The notes under the pieces: generated by a model
Seen by the model: only the letters and a program-made list of their open reading frames with translations
What the model was told of the DNA's origin: nothing
Databases searched by the model: none
Part shown: positions 1 through 8,553 of the stretch, piece by piece
Numbering within the stretch: position 1 is the first letter of the stretch
Layout of the letters: the number at the start of each line of letters is the position of its first letter
Position numbers and translations under genes: made by a program
Assembly (NCBI GenBank): GCA_963668545.1
Contig: OY764868.1
Location: 2,294,001-2,358,000, forward strand
Reading direction: 5' to 3'
Length of the DNA: 64,000 nt
Source of the DNA: G963662265 sp963668545
Lineage (GTDB): Bacteria > Spirochaetota > Spirochaetia > CADAEX01

Positions 1-696
1 ATAAAAACAAGCCTCAGCCTGATTGAGAACAACCTGAAAGCTGGTCAGGAAGACAGGTTTATTGACAATTTAACCCTTCTCCTTTCTGATCTGTGTGTAA
101 AAGACCGTAACCTTTCAAAAAAGCTTGCATCATGGGGTTTGAAACAGCTGTCTCTCAATGACATGTCTCCCTCACTCCTGCTTGAAAACCTGAAACATAT
201 TTTCGGTGAATCTGAAACATACAGACTTACAGCAGTTTCATTCAGGGAAGATGATCCTGAGCTGAGTCTGCTTTTTTTCACAAAATCACTGCTTATTCAG
301 ATCAGAAACAGCTCGGCAGAGCAGTTGCATGTCGAAGCATATATTGAAATTCTATCAGAAATCCTTACGGAGATTGAAAATGAAAAAAATGCGTCTTCCG
401 GAGCAGAGGATGATTCTGAAGATGAAATGGCTGAACAAATCAGCAACATACTTACAGTTCTTGAAAGGGAAATTAATCTGCATTACCCTTCCATCCTGTC
501 AGGAAGTACAATAAAGGAACTGTCAGGGGAATCACCTGTAAGTAATGATATCTGCGGCATAGATTCAATATCAGGAAAAAAATCATCAAATATTCAACCA
601 GGGACAGAAAATACCGATAATAAAAATCCGGCCGCCATTCTTTCCAGAAAAGGGAAAAAGGCGGTAAATCCTGTTCAGCTTGAACTGTTTTTTTAA
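1..696 (+). CDS. 3' part of an unrecognised gene (5' end outside window)
   Basis: The reading frame is open from the first base, so this is the C-terminal 231 residues of a longer protein; the first possible internal start is a TTG at 139. I do not recognise the family. The visible part is largely helical and leucine-rich, with an acidic stretch around residues 133-142 (EDDSEDEM), then a Ser/Asn/Lys-rich tail that looks disordered and ends in LELFF. There is no membrane segment or signal peptide in the visible part, so a cytoplasmic protein is likely. The 57-residue ORF follows after 9 bases and may be co-transcribed. The missing N-terminus prevents any functional call. Confidence 0.75.
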   Translation: MKTSLSLIENNLKAGQEDRFIDNLTLLLSDLCVKDRNLSKKLASWGLKQLSLNDMSPSLLLENLKHIFGESETYRLTAVSFREDDPELSLLFFTKSLLIQIRNSSAEQLHVEAYIEILSEILTEIENEKNASSGAEDDSEDEMAEQISNILTVLEREINLHYPSILSGSTIKELSGESPVSNDICGIDSISGKKSSNIQPGTENTDNKNPAAILSRKGKKAVNPVQLELFF

Positions 697-705
697 AGGT
701 ATTTT

Positions 706-879
706 ATGCAGAAAAATGATTATAAAGAAAAAATTCTTTCCCCTGCGGATTTTCAGGATATTGAGAAGATTAAAAACGAAATAAAAATGAATCCCCGTTA
801 TATAGGCCCCGGATGCTGGCTGAGGCTTATGAAAGAACTTTACCATCAGAAAAACAATCAGAACAGGGAATCTGCGTGA
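706..879 (+). CDS. Small hypothetical protein, 57 aa
   Basis: ATG at 706 is preceded by AAAGG at 696-700, and the frame closes with TGA at 877-879. The protein is basic and soluble-looking (starts MQKNDYKEKI, contains RYIGPGCWLRLMKELY near residues 31-46). It lies nine bases after the end of the previous gene on the same strand, so it is probably the last gene of that transcript. I recognise no family. Support comes from the good ribosome site, tight spacing and protein-like composition; comparison with relatives would be needed to be sure. Confidence 0.5.
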   Translation: MQKNDYKEKILSPADFQDIEKIKNEIKMNPRYIGPGCWLRLMKELYHQKNNQNRESA

Positions 880-932
880 TTTAAACTATATAAATAATAT
901 TCCGCCATATTGCAAAAAGTATCGGAGGACAA

Positions 933-2024
933 GTGACAGAATTTTATTCAGTATTTGTATTGATTAGTTTTTTGCTGGGTTTCTTTCTTTCCGGAGGACT
1001 GTTCTTTAAAAAGGAAAATTATCTTCCCAACCATATTCTGGGAACAGGAATTCTGCTTGTATCAATAGCTCTGGCTGACTTATATTTTGATTTATTCAAA
1101 CATTATGCTGTTTCAAAAATTTGGATTTCACTGATACAAACAATTTCATTTCTGTATTACCCGATTTTTTATATATATTTAATTCTGTTAACAGGATATA
1201 TAAATAAACTGGACAGAAAACTTCTGCTGCACATTATCCCCTCAACTGTGTTTTTTATTTACAATACATTCCATATTGCTGTTTTTGGGGAAAATATTCC
1301 ATATGATAATATTTATATTAATATAATAATTTATATCCAGATATGTTTTTATCTTTTCATGATGCAGTACAGATTAAAAAGATATTCAATAAAAATAAAA
1401 AACTATTTTTCTGAAATCAGATACCTGAAACTTACATGGCTTAAAATAATAGTTTTTATATTGACAGCAACCTGGTTTTTATCATTCTTCAGATTTATCC
1501 TTACCATGTTCAATATCCCAATAAATACATATTTTTTATGGCCTGATGCTGCACTTATTATAATTTACATATACTATCTTGCTTACTGTACATTGAGGCA
1601 GCCTGAAATTTTCATGAAAGTCAAGGACCTTGAAAATGAAGAAAAACCTGCTGAAACCAGTCCGGCAGAAAGAAATAAAAACCGGGACAGCGAAATTCTG
1701 AAACTCCTTGTTGATTACATGAATAATGAAAAACCTTATAAAAACAATTCCCTTACCCTTACACAGCTATCAAAAGAGATGAATATTCCAGCTCACCATC
1801 TTACCAGAATAATAGCCTGCAGCGGGGGGAATTTTTACTCATTCATAAACAGCTACCGTATTTCCGAAGCAAAAAAACTCCTTTCAGACAGCTCAAAAAG
1901 GGATAAGACTGTGCTGGAACTTGCTTTTGAAGCCGGCTTCAATTCAAAAACAACATTCAATGATATCTTCAGAAAAAAAGAAAATATGACCCCGTCCGAA
2001 TACAGAAATCACAAACTTTCATAA
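933..2024 (+). CDS. Membrane-embedded AraC-family transcriptional regulator (7 TM + HTH)
   Basis: 363 residues starting at GTG 933, with CGGAGG at 924-929 as ribosome site. The N-terminal half has seven hydrophobic segments at about residues 5-25, 33-55, 64-88, 97-118, 127-147, 167-192 and 201-222. A polar linker rich in Glu, Asn and Lys follows. The C-terminal 100 residues (about 262-360) form a double HTH of the AraC type, including the typical second-helix text FEAGFNSKTTFNDIFRK and the ending MTPSEYR. Regulators of this layout sense a signal in the membrane and bind DNA on the cytoplasmic side. The ligand is unknown. The downstream outer-membrane protein gene on the same strand is a possible target. 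Family call is firm; role is inference. Confidence 0.85.
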   Translation: MTEFYSVFVLISFLLGFFLSGGLFFKKENYLPNHILGTGILLVSIALADLYFDLFKHYAVSKIWISLIQTISFLYYPIFYIYLILLTGYINKLDRKLLLHIIPSTVFFIYNTFHIAVFGENIPYDNIYINIIIYIQICFYLFMMQYRLKRYSIKIKNYFSEIRYLKLTWLKIIVFILTATWFLSFFRFILTMFNIPINTYFLWPDAALIIIYIYYLAYCTLRQPEIFMKVKDLENEEKPAETSPAERNKNRDSEILKLLVDYMNNEKPYKNNSLTLTQLSKEMNIPAHHLTRIIACSGGNFYSFINSYRISEAKKLLSDSSKRDKTVLELAFEAGFNSKTTFNDIFRKKENMTPSEYRNHKLS

Positions 2025-2142
2025 AATCATTTTTTATCCGGACGTCCTTCTAAAAAAAAACACATTCTTTTTTAAACCGGACGATAAAAATCTGCAAACA
2101 ATATAAGTTATTTCCTGATTTTTTAATTTGGAGAAAAGTGTA

Positions 2143-3216
2143 ATGAATTTTATCACCAGATACCTGATGCTTTTAATAATGATTTCTGCAGTTTTTGCTA
2201 TACATGCGGAAGAGAACAATATCGGGAAAAAAAGCGGCATTGCCTACCTGCCCCTGGTCGGATATACACCGGAAACAAGTCTTGCCATGTTTCTTGCCGT
2301 TTCAGCCTATAACAATCCCGATCCAGTCAATCCTGATCAAAAAGATGATACTGCAATAGCGGCAATTGGGTACACACTTAACAACCAGGTATCACTTGGT
2401 CTTGGTTTTGAGAAATATTTAAACGGGAATTCCAACAGCATCACAGCAGGATTAAATCTGGTAAACGCTCCTTCCGTTTTTTTCGGAATTGGAAACAATG
2501 TTACTGAAAGCATGAAAGAAGAATATGAACAGATTTCTCTTGATATTAATTTAGCTTTTATGTCAGAGATAACACATAACCTGTATATCGGACCCCAATT
2601 TCAATTTTATACAGATAACATATCTGACAAAGAAAATATTCTTGCATCAGGAATAATTAAGGGAAGTGAGGGAATAACACAAATTGGTACAGGAGCTGTT
2701 ATTAAACTGGATACAACAGACAGCTTTTCTTACCCACTTACAGGCTTTCTGTATACTTTAAACTGGAAGATTTTCAATGACAATGCTGCAAGTGATTACA
2801 GCTATAATCATGTTTCACTGGATTTAAGAAACTATTTTCAAATATGCGGGAAACATGTAATCGGAATAAATGCTGTCCATGAAATTGCAGAAAATAATGT
2901 TCCGTTTCAGATGCTTCCCAAACTTGGAATAATGAGAGGTTTTCTGCTTGACAAATACAGGGACAAACACCTTTCTGTACTTCAGGCTGAATACCGCTTC
3001 CCTGTAGCTGGAAGGTTTGGAGGATCCATATTTGCAGGAGCCGGGAGCATTGCCCCGGAAGCATTTGATTTTGACTTTAGTGATATAAAAACAGCTGCAG
3101 GGGCCGGTTTGAGATTCAATCTTGATAAGGAGCAGCATCTCAATCTCAGGTTTGACCTGGCATTTAACAATGAAAACCAGACTCAGTTCTATATGAACCT
3201 TATGGAAGCTTTTTAG
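2143..3216 (+). CDS. Outer-membrane beta-barrel protein, BamA/surface-antigen-like
   Basis: The 357-residue protein begins at ATG 2143, spaced behind GGAG at 2130-2133; a TTG 15 bases upstream is possible but would leave no ribosome site. Residues 1-22 form a signal peptide (cleavage likely after HA). The rest alternates short amphipathic strands with Gly/Asn turns. Near residue 270 comes MRGFLLDKY, then LQAEYRFPVAG and FAGAGSIAPEAF, the order of motifs seen at the C-terminal barrel strands of Omp85/bacterial surface antigen proteins (Arg-Gly-Phe, then E-Y-R-F-P). It ends in Phe, as many barrels do. No POTRA domains fit in front, so it is a short, barrel-only member. Its substrate or cargo is unknown. 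Confidence 0.7.
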   Translation: MNFITRYLMLLIMISAVFAIHAEENNIGKKSGIAYLPLVGYTPETSLAMFLAVSAYNNPDPVNPDQKDDTAIAAIGYTLNNQVSLGLGFEKYLNGNSNSITAGLNLVNAPSVFFGIGNNVTESMKEEYEQISLDINLAFMSEITHNLYIGPQFQFYTDNISDKENILASGIIKGSEGITQIGTGAVIKLDTTDSFSYPLTGFLYTLNWKIFNDNAASDYSYNHVSLDLRNYFQICGKHVIGINAVHEIAENNVPFQMLPKLGIMRGFLLDKYRDKHLSVLQAEYRFPVAGRFGGSIFAGAGSIAPEAFDFDFSDIKTAAGAGLRFNLDKEQHLNLRFDLAFNNENQTQFYMNLMEAF

Positions 3217-3240
3217 TTAAGTACAAAAAAACAGAAATTT

Positions 3241-3270
3241 TTATACATACATATTGACATGTATGTATAA
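3241..3270. promoter_or_regulatory. Operator O1 (TetR-type palindrome over the P1 -35 box)
   Basis: Arms TTATACATACAT (3241-3252) and ATGTATGTATAA (3259-3270) are exact inverted copies around a six-base centre. The palindrome covers the -35 hexamer of P1. The same half-sites recur in O2-O4 upstream of the tetR gene, which is what an autoregulating TetR repressor would need. Confidence 0.7.
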
Positions 3271-3282
3271 AAACAGTATCTT
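3254..3282 (+). promoter_or_regulatory. Promoter P1 (sigma-70 type)
   Basis: TTGACA at 3254-3259 and TATCTT at 3277-3282 are separated by 17 bases. The predicted start is near 3289. It reads towards the 17-codon ORF and then tetR. It is bracketed by operators O1 and O2. Confidence 0.7.
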
Positions 3283-3292
3283 AACCCTACCT

Positions 3293-3320
3293 CTTATACA
3301 TACATACATGTATGTATAAG
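3293..3320. promoter_or_regulatory. Operator O2 (near-perfect 28-base palindrome at the P1 start site)
   Basis: Arms CTTATACATACAT and ATGTATGTATAAG are symmetrical apart from the two central positions. It sits where RNA polymerase would start transcription from P1, about 51 bases centre to centre from O1. Confidence 0.7.
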
Positions 3321-3346
3321 AGGATTTCAGTCAAGGAGAAATATCC

Positions 3347-3400
3347 ATGCAGTTGTTATTGTTTATTGCAACTATTGCACTTATTGCTGCTTCTCTTTAA
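3347..3400 (+). CDS. 17-residue hydrophobic micro-ORF under TetR-type control
   Basis: AAGGAG at 3333-3338 is eight bases before ATG 3347; the frame reads MQLLLFIATIALIAASL and stops at 3398-3400. All but a few residues are hydrophobic, so if made it is a single membrane-spanning peptide. It is the first thing transcribed from P1 and lies in front of the RND pump operon. Two roles are plausible: a small membrane partner of the pump (AcrZ is a known but longer example in enterics) or a translated leader. The ribosome site and promoter are clear; that the peptide itself matters is inference. Confidence 0.5.
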   Translation: MQLLLFIATIALIAASL

Positions 3401-3530
3401 CAGAAACCTCTGAAACCGGAATAAATATATCTGTTTTGAATAAATATTTCAGTTTATTTGGCCGGATTTTAAAAAGACTGATAATTAAAATGTTTAAAAT
3501 AGTTAAAAAAATACTGAAAATTTTATATTA

Positions 3531-3554
3531 AACATATTGACGTGTATGTATGTT
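3531..3554. promoter_or_regulatory. Operator O3 (over the P2 -35 box)
   Basis: AACATA at 3531-3536 and TATGTATGTT at 3545-3554 form an imperfect inverted repeat matching the half-sites of O1 and O2. It overlaps the -35 box of P2 exactly as O1 overlaps that of P1. Confidence 0.55.
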
Positions 3555-3565
3555 GCAAGTATCTT
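3537..3565 (+). promoter_or_regulatory. Promoter P2 for the tetR-efflux operon
   Basis: TTGACG at 3537-3542 and TATCTT at 3560-3565 with a 17-base spacer; the -10 box is identical to that of P1. Predicted start near 3572, inside the next palindrome. It drives tetR and probably the three efflux genes. Confidence 0.7.
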
Positions 3566-3572
3566 TTATCAG

Positions 3573-3596
3573 CAAACATACATACATGCATGTTTG
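3573..3596. promoter_or_regulatory. Operator O4 (palindrome at the P2 start site)
   Basis: CAAACAT at 3573-3579 pairs with ATGTTTG at 3590-3596 around a partly symmetrical centre containing ACATACAT. It is about 42 bases centre to centre from O3 and lies just before the tetR ribosome site. Confidence 0.6.
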
Positions 3597-3610
3597 GGAG
3601 GTGAAACTTT

Positions 3611-4291
3611 TTGAGAAAAACCAAGGAAGAAGCAGAAAAAACAAAACAGGCCCTGATTGAAGCGGGGATTGATATATTCAGCAGAAAACTTTATACAGAT
3701 GTCAATATAAGTGAAATTGCAAAAATGGCAGGAGTTACAAGGGGTGCGGTTTACTGGCACTTTCAGAACAAAGCAGATCTGTTCAAGGAAATTCATGAAT
3801 ATGTTGAAAAAGAAACAATGATAATAGCCCAGGAAGCATTTGCAAAGGGAAAGACTATTTATGAAAGGTCTTTTTCGATATTCAATGATATGCTTCTGAG
3901 GTTTAAAAATGATGTAAATCTGAGGAAAATAAGCAAACTCATGAACCTTAATCAGGGTGTATTTGCACATGAGGATTTCAAGGACTGGCACAAGAATTAT
4001 CACAAGGATGAACAGAATTTTTATACAGATCTCATAAAAAAGATAACTGAGGGCGCAGATATTGAAATAAATGATGAAAACTTCAATCTGAGACATGAAT
4101 TTCTTGCCGCTGCAGCATTTCTGCATGGAATGATGAATATAATCACATTTTCAGAAGAAATGGGACTCCTGGATCTGACAGAAACTGATATTGCAAAAAT
4201 TATAAATATATTTCTGACAGGTCTCTGCCCTGTTGATTTTGATATAAACAAAGCGAATAAAACAGTCCATCCTGCAAATGTTGAAAGCTGA
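3611..4291 (+). CDS. TetR/AcrR-family repressor of the efflux operon
   Basis: 226 residues from TTG 3611, with GGGAGG at 3596-3601 as ribosome site. The N-terminal 60 residues are a TetR HTH: ISEIAKMAGVTRGAVYWHF at about 32-50 is very close to the AcrR/TtgR recognition region. The rest is the helical ligand-binding and dimer domain. It is the first gene of an operon with membrane fusion protein, RND pump and TolC genes, so it most likely represses them until an effector binds. The palindromes O1-O4 immediately upstream are the probable targets, giving autoregulation. Family assignment is firm; effector is unknown. Confidence 0.9.
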   Translation: MRKTKEEAEKTKQALIEAGIDIFSRKLYTDVNISEIAKMAGVTRGAVYWHFQNKADLFKEIHEYVEKETMIIAQEAFAKGKTIYERSFSIFNDMLLRFKNDVNLRKISKLMNLNQGVFAHEDFKDWHKNYHKDEQNFYTDLIKKITEGADIEINDENFNLRHEFLAAAAFLHGMMNIITFSEEMGLLDLTETDIAKIINIFLTGLCPVDFDINKANKTVHPANVES

Positions 4292-4362
4292 GCATTTCCG
4301 ATCAGGAAAATGCTGAAATTATGGGGTAAACCATGAATATAATAAAATTTTGGAGAGAAAAA

Positions 4363-5448
4363 ATGAAATACAAAAAAACAATACTGGCACTGCTTCTTGT
4401 TGCAGTTGCTGTTTTTACAGTAGCATATACAACCCAGAGCAAGGAAGCTTCTGTTAATTCAGGAAACTCTTCCGGCAGTTCTGATGAAAACAAAAGTATG
4501 ACCCAGATCCATTCAGAGGAGGGAATCCCTGTAAATGTAAGAAGTATAAAAAAAGGAGAGTTCCATACAGTACTCAACTATACTTCCAGTGTTACAGGCA
4601 TAACTGAATCAAGCAAATATTCATCTGTATCAGATACAGTTGACCAGGTACTTTACAGTGTCGGTGATTTTGTTACAAAAGATACAGTAATAATCACATT
4701 CCCTAAAAACAACCCTGCAGCAAATTATTACCAGGCAAAAGCAAGCTATATTAATGCGGCAGATACATTTAAGCGTATGGAAAGCCTCTATAAGACAAAA
4801 GGGGTTTCAAAACAGGATTATGACAATGCAAGAACAGGTCTGGATGTTGCAAAAGCCAACTGGGATATTGTCAACGACATGCTTGAAGTAAAAGCCCCTA
4901 TAGACGGATATATAACAAGAATGGATGTAAGACCATCTGAAAATGTTGAACCTGGTGATCATCTTGTAACAGTATCAAACTATGACCTTTTAAAGACAAA
5001 GGTGCAGATACCTGAAAGAGAAATCAACAGGATTAAAACAGGGATGAGGGCAACAGCAACATGGGAGGATTACACTGTTGAAGGTATAGTTGTACAGACA
5101 GACCTTTCACTGAATCCTGATACAAACTCCTTCAGCGCAGTTCTGGAATTCGACAACAATGATCATAATATAAGAAGCGGTGTAACTGCTGAAATAAGTA
5201 TAATGACATACCAGAATAATGAAGCTGTTGTTGTTGAAAACAAGAATATCCTTTCAAGGGATGATCAGGAATGTGTATTCGTGGCATCAGGTGACAGGGC
5301 TGTTAAAAGGGAAATAAAAACCGGATACAGACAGGGTCTTGATGTTGAAGTTCTGGAAGGGCTTGAAGTCGGAGATATCCTGATTACAGAAGGGAACAGA
5401 CTTGTAACTGACGGAAGTAAAATTAAAATAGCAAACCAGGAGAATTAA
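4363..5448 (+). CDS. RND efflux periplasmic adaptor (HlyD/AcrA family)
   Basis: The 361-residue protein starts at ATG 4363 behind GGAGAG (4352-4357); an ATG 30 bases earlier has no such site. Residues 5-22 form an N-terminal membrane anchor or uncleaved signal. A biotinyl-lipoyl-like segment (VDQVLYSVGDFVTKDT) precedes a short helical hairpin, then the second lipoyl half (VKAPIDGYITRMDVRPSENVEPGD) and beta-barrel and membrane-proximal domains. It bridges the inner-membrane pump and TolC. The hairpin is short compared with AcrA. It lies 71 bases after tetR and 6 before the pump gene. Confidence 0.9.
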   Translation: MKYKKTILALLLVAVAVFTVAYTTQSKEASVNSGNSSGSSDENKSMTQIHSEEGIPVNVRSIKKGEFHTVLNYTSSVTGITESSKYSSVSDTVDQVLYSVGDFVTKDTVIITFPKNNPAANYYQAKASYINAADTFKRMESLYKTKGVSKQDYDNARTGLDVAKANWDIVNDMLEVKAPIDGYITRMDVRPSENVEPGDHLVTVSNYDLLKTKVQIPEREINRIKTGMRATATWEDYTVEGIVVQTDLSLNPDTNSFSAVLEFDNNDHNIRSGVTAEISIMTYQNNEAVVVENKNILSRDDQECVFVASGDRAVKREIKTGYRQGLDVEVLEGLEVGDILITEGNRLVTDGSKIKIANQEN

Positions 5449-5454
5449 TAAATA

Positions 5455-8400
5455 ATGTTTTTATCCAATGTATCAATAAAAAGACCTGTAATGATTTCAA
5501 TGATCCTTGCAGCCCTTCTGTTGTTCGGGATTATGTCTTTCTTTGCCCTGCCGCTGAACCTGACACCAAATGTGGAATTTCCGTTTGTTGTTGTTCAGAC
5601 AGTTTATGCCGGAGCAAGTCCTGACCAGATAGAGTCACAGATTACTGAAAAAATTGAAGATGAAGTATCAACAATAAGCAATATTGACTATATACAGTCA
5701 TTCTCGCTTGACAGCGTATCAATTGTTCTTATGAGATTTGACCTTTCCAAGGACCAGGATGTTGCACATCAGGAAGTCAAATCAAAGATTGATAACATAA
5801 TAAATGATTTCCCGGAGGATGCTGAAGCTCCTGTAATAGAAAAATTTGACATCATGGCATTTCCAGTAGTAGATGTAATGCTTGCAGGGAATATCCCGAT
5901 GAATGAACTGTATGATCTTGCTGACGGAAAAATAAAGGAACTTTTCGCCCAGGTTGAAAATGTGGGAAGTGTAGACCTTACAGGCGGTCAGCAGAGGGAG
6001 ATAAAGGTTGAATTCGACAACAGGACAGTTTTTCAGAACAGCATCTCCCTTGCACAGGTTAACCAGATCCTGAAGGCCTCAAACATGAATATGCCTGGGG
6101 GATATTTCCAGGAAAAAGGGCAGGAATATTCAGTTAAACTTGACGGCGAATTCAGCACACTAAGGGAACTTGAAGAAATTGAAATCCCGACAGCATCAGG
6201 AAACAAGAAACTCAGGCAGATTGCTGATATTCTGGATTCCGGAGAGGAAGTACGGGAACGTGCAATTTATTTCAACAATAAAACAAAAGTCAGAAACTCC
6301 AATGCTATTCTCTTAAGCGTAATAAAGAACTCTGAAGGTAATGCTGTAAAAATAGTAAGAGAGATAAAAGAGGTTATGAATGAGATTCAGGATGATCTTC
6401 CGGCAGGCGTAACACTTGAGATTATTGATGAATCAGCTGAATATGTTCAGTCATCTGTAAGCGATACTATTTCGAATATTGTACTCGGAATCATATTTAC
6501 ATCATTTGTTCTCCTGTTTTTTCTCCATGATTTCCGATCAACAATGATTATTGTAATTACCATGCCGGCATCCCTTATTCCGACATTTCTGATTTTCAAC
6601 GCCATGGGATTTACCCTTAATATAATGACCCTTATGGGACTATCCACATCTGTAGGTCTTCTGGTAATGAACTCGGTTGTAGTTCTTGAAAACATATTCC
6701 GTCACAAGGAAATGGGACATGGCAGAAAAGAGGCGGCAGCTTCAGGAACAGCTGAAGTAACTGTCGCAGTACTTGCCTCAACTCTTACAAACCTCGCGGT
6801 ATTCCTTCCCCTTGCAACAATGGATGGTATTGTCGGGATGTATCTGAGGGAATTTGCCCTGGCTGTAACATTTGCAACAATATTTTCACTCATTATCGCT
6901 TTCACCCTTACCCCGATGATGGCATCATTCATACTGCCTGAGCATGTGGTCAAGAAAAATAAAATTGGTGAGAAACTTGAAGCAATGTTCAAAAGATGGG
7001 AAGTGGGTTATAAAAGAATTCTCACATGGATCCTGGGATCAAAACCAAGAAGCGCCATGGTTATTGTTTCAGCAGTAGTCCTTTTTATTGTGTCAATGGG
7101 ACTTTTCGGGAAAATCCAGTTTGAATTCATGCCTTTCTCTGATGAAGGGGATATAACAATAACAGTTGAACTTCCCCAGGGATATGATATAGAAGAAACT
7201 GAAAAAACAACAAAAATCATTGAACAGAGGCTTTCCCGGTACGGAGAGATCCGGCATATCCTTACAGAGCTTGGAAAGACATCATCGATAAATACAGGTA
7301 CCAACCTTTCACAGATGAGAATTTCCATGGTAAAGAAGGATGAAAGAAACCTCAGCAACCAGATGCTTGCATCGGCTATCACAAGGGAACTTTCAGATAT
7401 TCCCGGTGCAGATATCAAAGTTGCAGCTGTATCAGGAATGGGGGACAGCGGTGATAAACCGATCAACTTCTATCTGACAGGACAGGATACAGAAAAGCTT
7501 GAGAGCTATAAAAACGAGCTTTTTGATGCACTCAGCAGAAGAGATGGCTTCATGAACCTTGACACTTCCTCACGTGAAGGAAAACCTGAAATTACAATTA
7601 CCCCTGACAGGAAAAAACTCAATGATGCGGGAATAACAATATATGACCTTGCAATTACAATGAGAAGCGCTGTTGAGGGTATGGTCATGACACAGTTCAA
7701 GGAAGCTGGAAACGAATATGATATAAGGGTTGTTCTCCGGGATGACGCAGTCAAAAGCTATGAAGATGTCAAGAACATTTCAATAGCAACACCAGAAGGC
7801 ATATACCCTATTTCCCATTTTGCCAGGGTTGATTACACAACCGGCTACAATAAAATACTTCACTATGACAAGGTGAAAGCTATCCAGTTCAGCGCTGATA
7901 TTTCACCGGGATTTGCTCAGGGACAGCTTATGAATATAGTTGATGAAGAGGTTAAAAAACTTAATCTTCCATTCGGGTACAGGAAAGTTCTTTCAGGTGA
8001 ATCAGAAGAAATGGAATCTGCCAACAGGGAAATGGGAAAGGCTTTTATCATAGCACTTATTCTGACCTACATGCTTCTCGCGGCAATTCTTGAAAAAACA
8101 ACACAGCCGCTCCTTATTCTGGGAACAGTTCCGCTGTCACTGATAGGGGTTGTTGCAGCCTTCCTTCTGACGGGAAAAAACATGAACTTTATATCAATGA
8201 TGGCAATTGTAATGCTTATAGGTCTGGTAGTTAACAATGCCATACTTATACTTGACTATGCAAACCAGCTCAAGGCATCAGGGATGACTATGAGGGAGGC
8301 CCTTATTGAGGCATGCCCTGTAAAGCTAAAACCTATACTTATGTCAAACATTGCAGCTATTCTGGGTATGCTTCCAATGGCTATGGGAATAGGGTCTGCT

Positions 8401-8553
8401 GGTGCTGAAATGAGGCAGCCGATGGGTATTGTAAGTATAGGCGGTCTTGCAACAGCAACAGTACTTACCCTCTTTGTAATTCCGTCAGTTGAAAACCTTA
8501 TGACCAGAAACAAAAAGAAAAAGAAAGTAAAGGAAGTTGTATATGAAGTTTAA
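5455..8553 (+). CDS. RND-family efflux pump (HAE1-like inner-membrane component)
   Basis: 1032 residues, the usual length for HAE1/AcrB-type pumps. TM1 is at about residues 11-31, a first periplasmic loop runs to about 335, TM2-TM6 follow, then TM7 near 535, a second periplasmic loop to about 850 and TM8-TM12. Typical family text is present (RPVMISMILAALLLFGI at the start; VVVLENIFRH in TM4; NNAILILDYA in TM10). Unusually, the TM4 position that carries the proton-relay Asp-Asp pair in AcrB reads Met405-Asn406 here, and the TM10 Lys position is Asn. It sits between the adaptor and TolC genes and overlaps the latter by 11 bases. The substrate is unknown; the unusual relay residues leave the coupling ion open. 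Confidence 0.92.
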   Translation: MFLSNVSIKRPVMISMILAALLLFGIMSFFALPLNLTPNVEFPFVVVQTVYAGASPDQIESQITEKIEDEVSTISNIDYIQSFSLDSVSIVLMRFDLSKDQDVAHQEVKSKIDNIINDFPEDAEAPVIEKFDIMAFPVVDVMLAGNIPMNELYDLADGKIKELFAQVENVGSVDLTGGQQREIKVEFDNRTVFQNSISLAQVNQILKASNMNMPGGYFQEKGQEYSVKLDGEFSTLRELEEIEIPTASGNKKLRQIADILDSGEEVRERAIYFNNKTKVRNSNAILLSVIKNSEGNAVKIVREIKEVMNEIQDDLPAGVTLEIIDESAEYVQSSVSDTISNIVLGIIFTSFVLLFFLHDFRSTMIIVITMPASLIPTFLIFNAMGFTLNIMTLMGLSTSVGLLVMNSVVVLENIFRHKEMGHGRKEAAASGTAEVTVAVLASTLTNLAVFLPLATMDGIVGMYLREFALAVTFATIFSLIIAFTLTPMMASFILPEHVVKKNKIGEKLEAMFKRWEVGYKRILTWILGSKPRSAMVIVSAVVLFIVSMGLFGKIQFEFMPFSDEGDITITVELPQGYDIEETEKTTKIIEQRLSRYGEIRHILTELGKTSSINTGTNLSQMRISMVKKDERNLSNQMLASAITRELSDIPGADIKVAAVSGMGDSGDKPINFYLTGQDTEKLESYKNELFDALSRRDGFMNLDTSSREGKPEITITPDRKKLNDAGITIYDLAITMRSAVEGMVMTQFKEAGNEYDIRVVLRDDAVKSYEDVKNISIATPEGIYPISHFARVDYTTGYNKILHYDKVKAIQFSADISPGFAQGQLMNIVDEEVKKLNLPFGYRKVLSGESEEMESANREMGKAFIIALILTYMLLAAILEKTTQPLLILGTVPLSLIGVVAAFLLTGKNMNFISMMAIVMLIGLVVNNAILILDYANQLKASGMTMREALIEACPVKLKPILMSNIAAILGMLPMAMGIGSAGAEMRQPMGIVSIGGLATATVLTLFVIPSVENLMTRNKKKKKVKEVVYEV

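Larger units (their letters stand above)
3217..3610. other. 394-base intergenic region with duplicated TetR-type promoters and a micro-ORF
   Basis: This gap holds two promoters of the same design, four related palindromes with ATACATACAT / ATGTATGTAT half-sites, and a 17-codon hydrophobic ORF. Between 3401 and 3530 I see only AT-rich sequence with a weak imperfect hairpin (CCGG arms near 3417 and 3461) and no gene. Confidence 0.8.

Noticed and set aside
3569..4126. Long minus-strand frame opposite the TetR gene
   Set aside because: It lies antisense to a clear TetR protein, has odd Cys/Phe/Ile-rich composition and no ribosome site.
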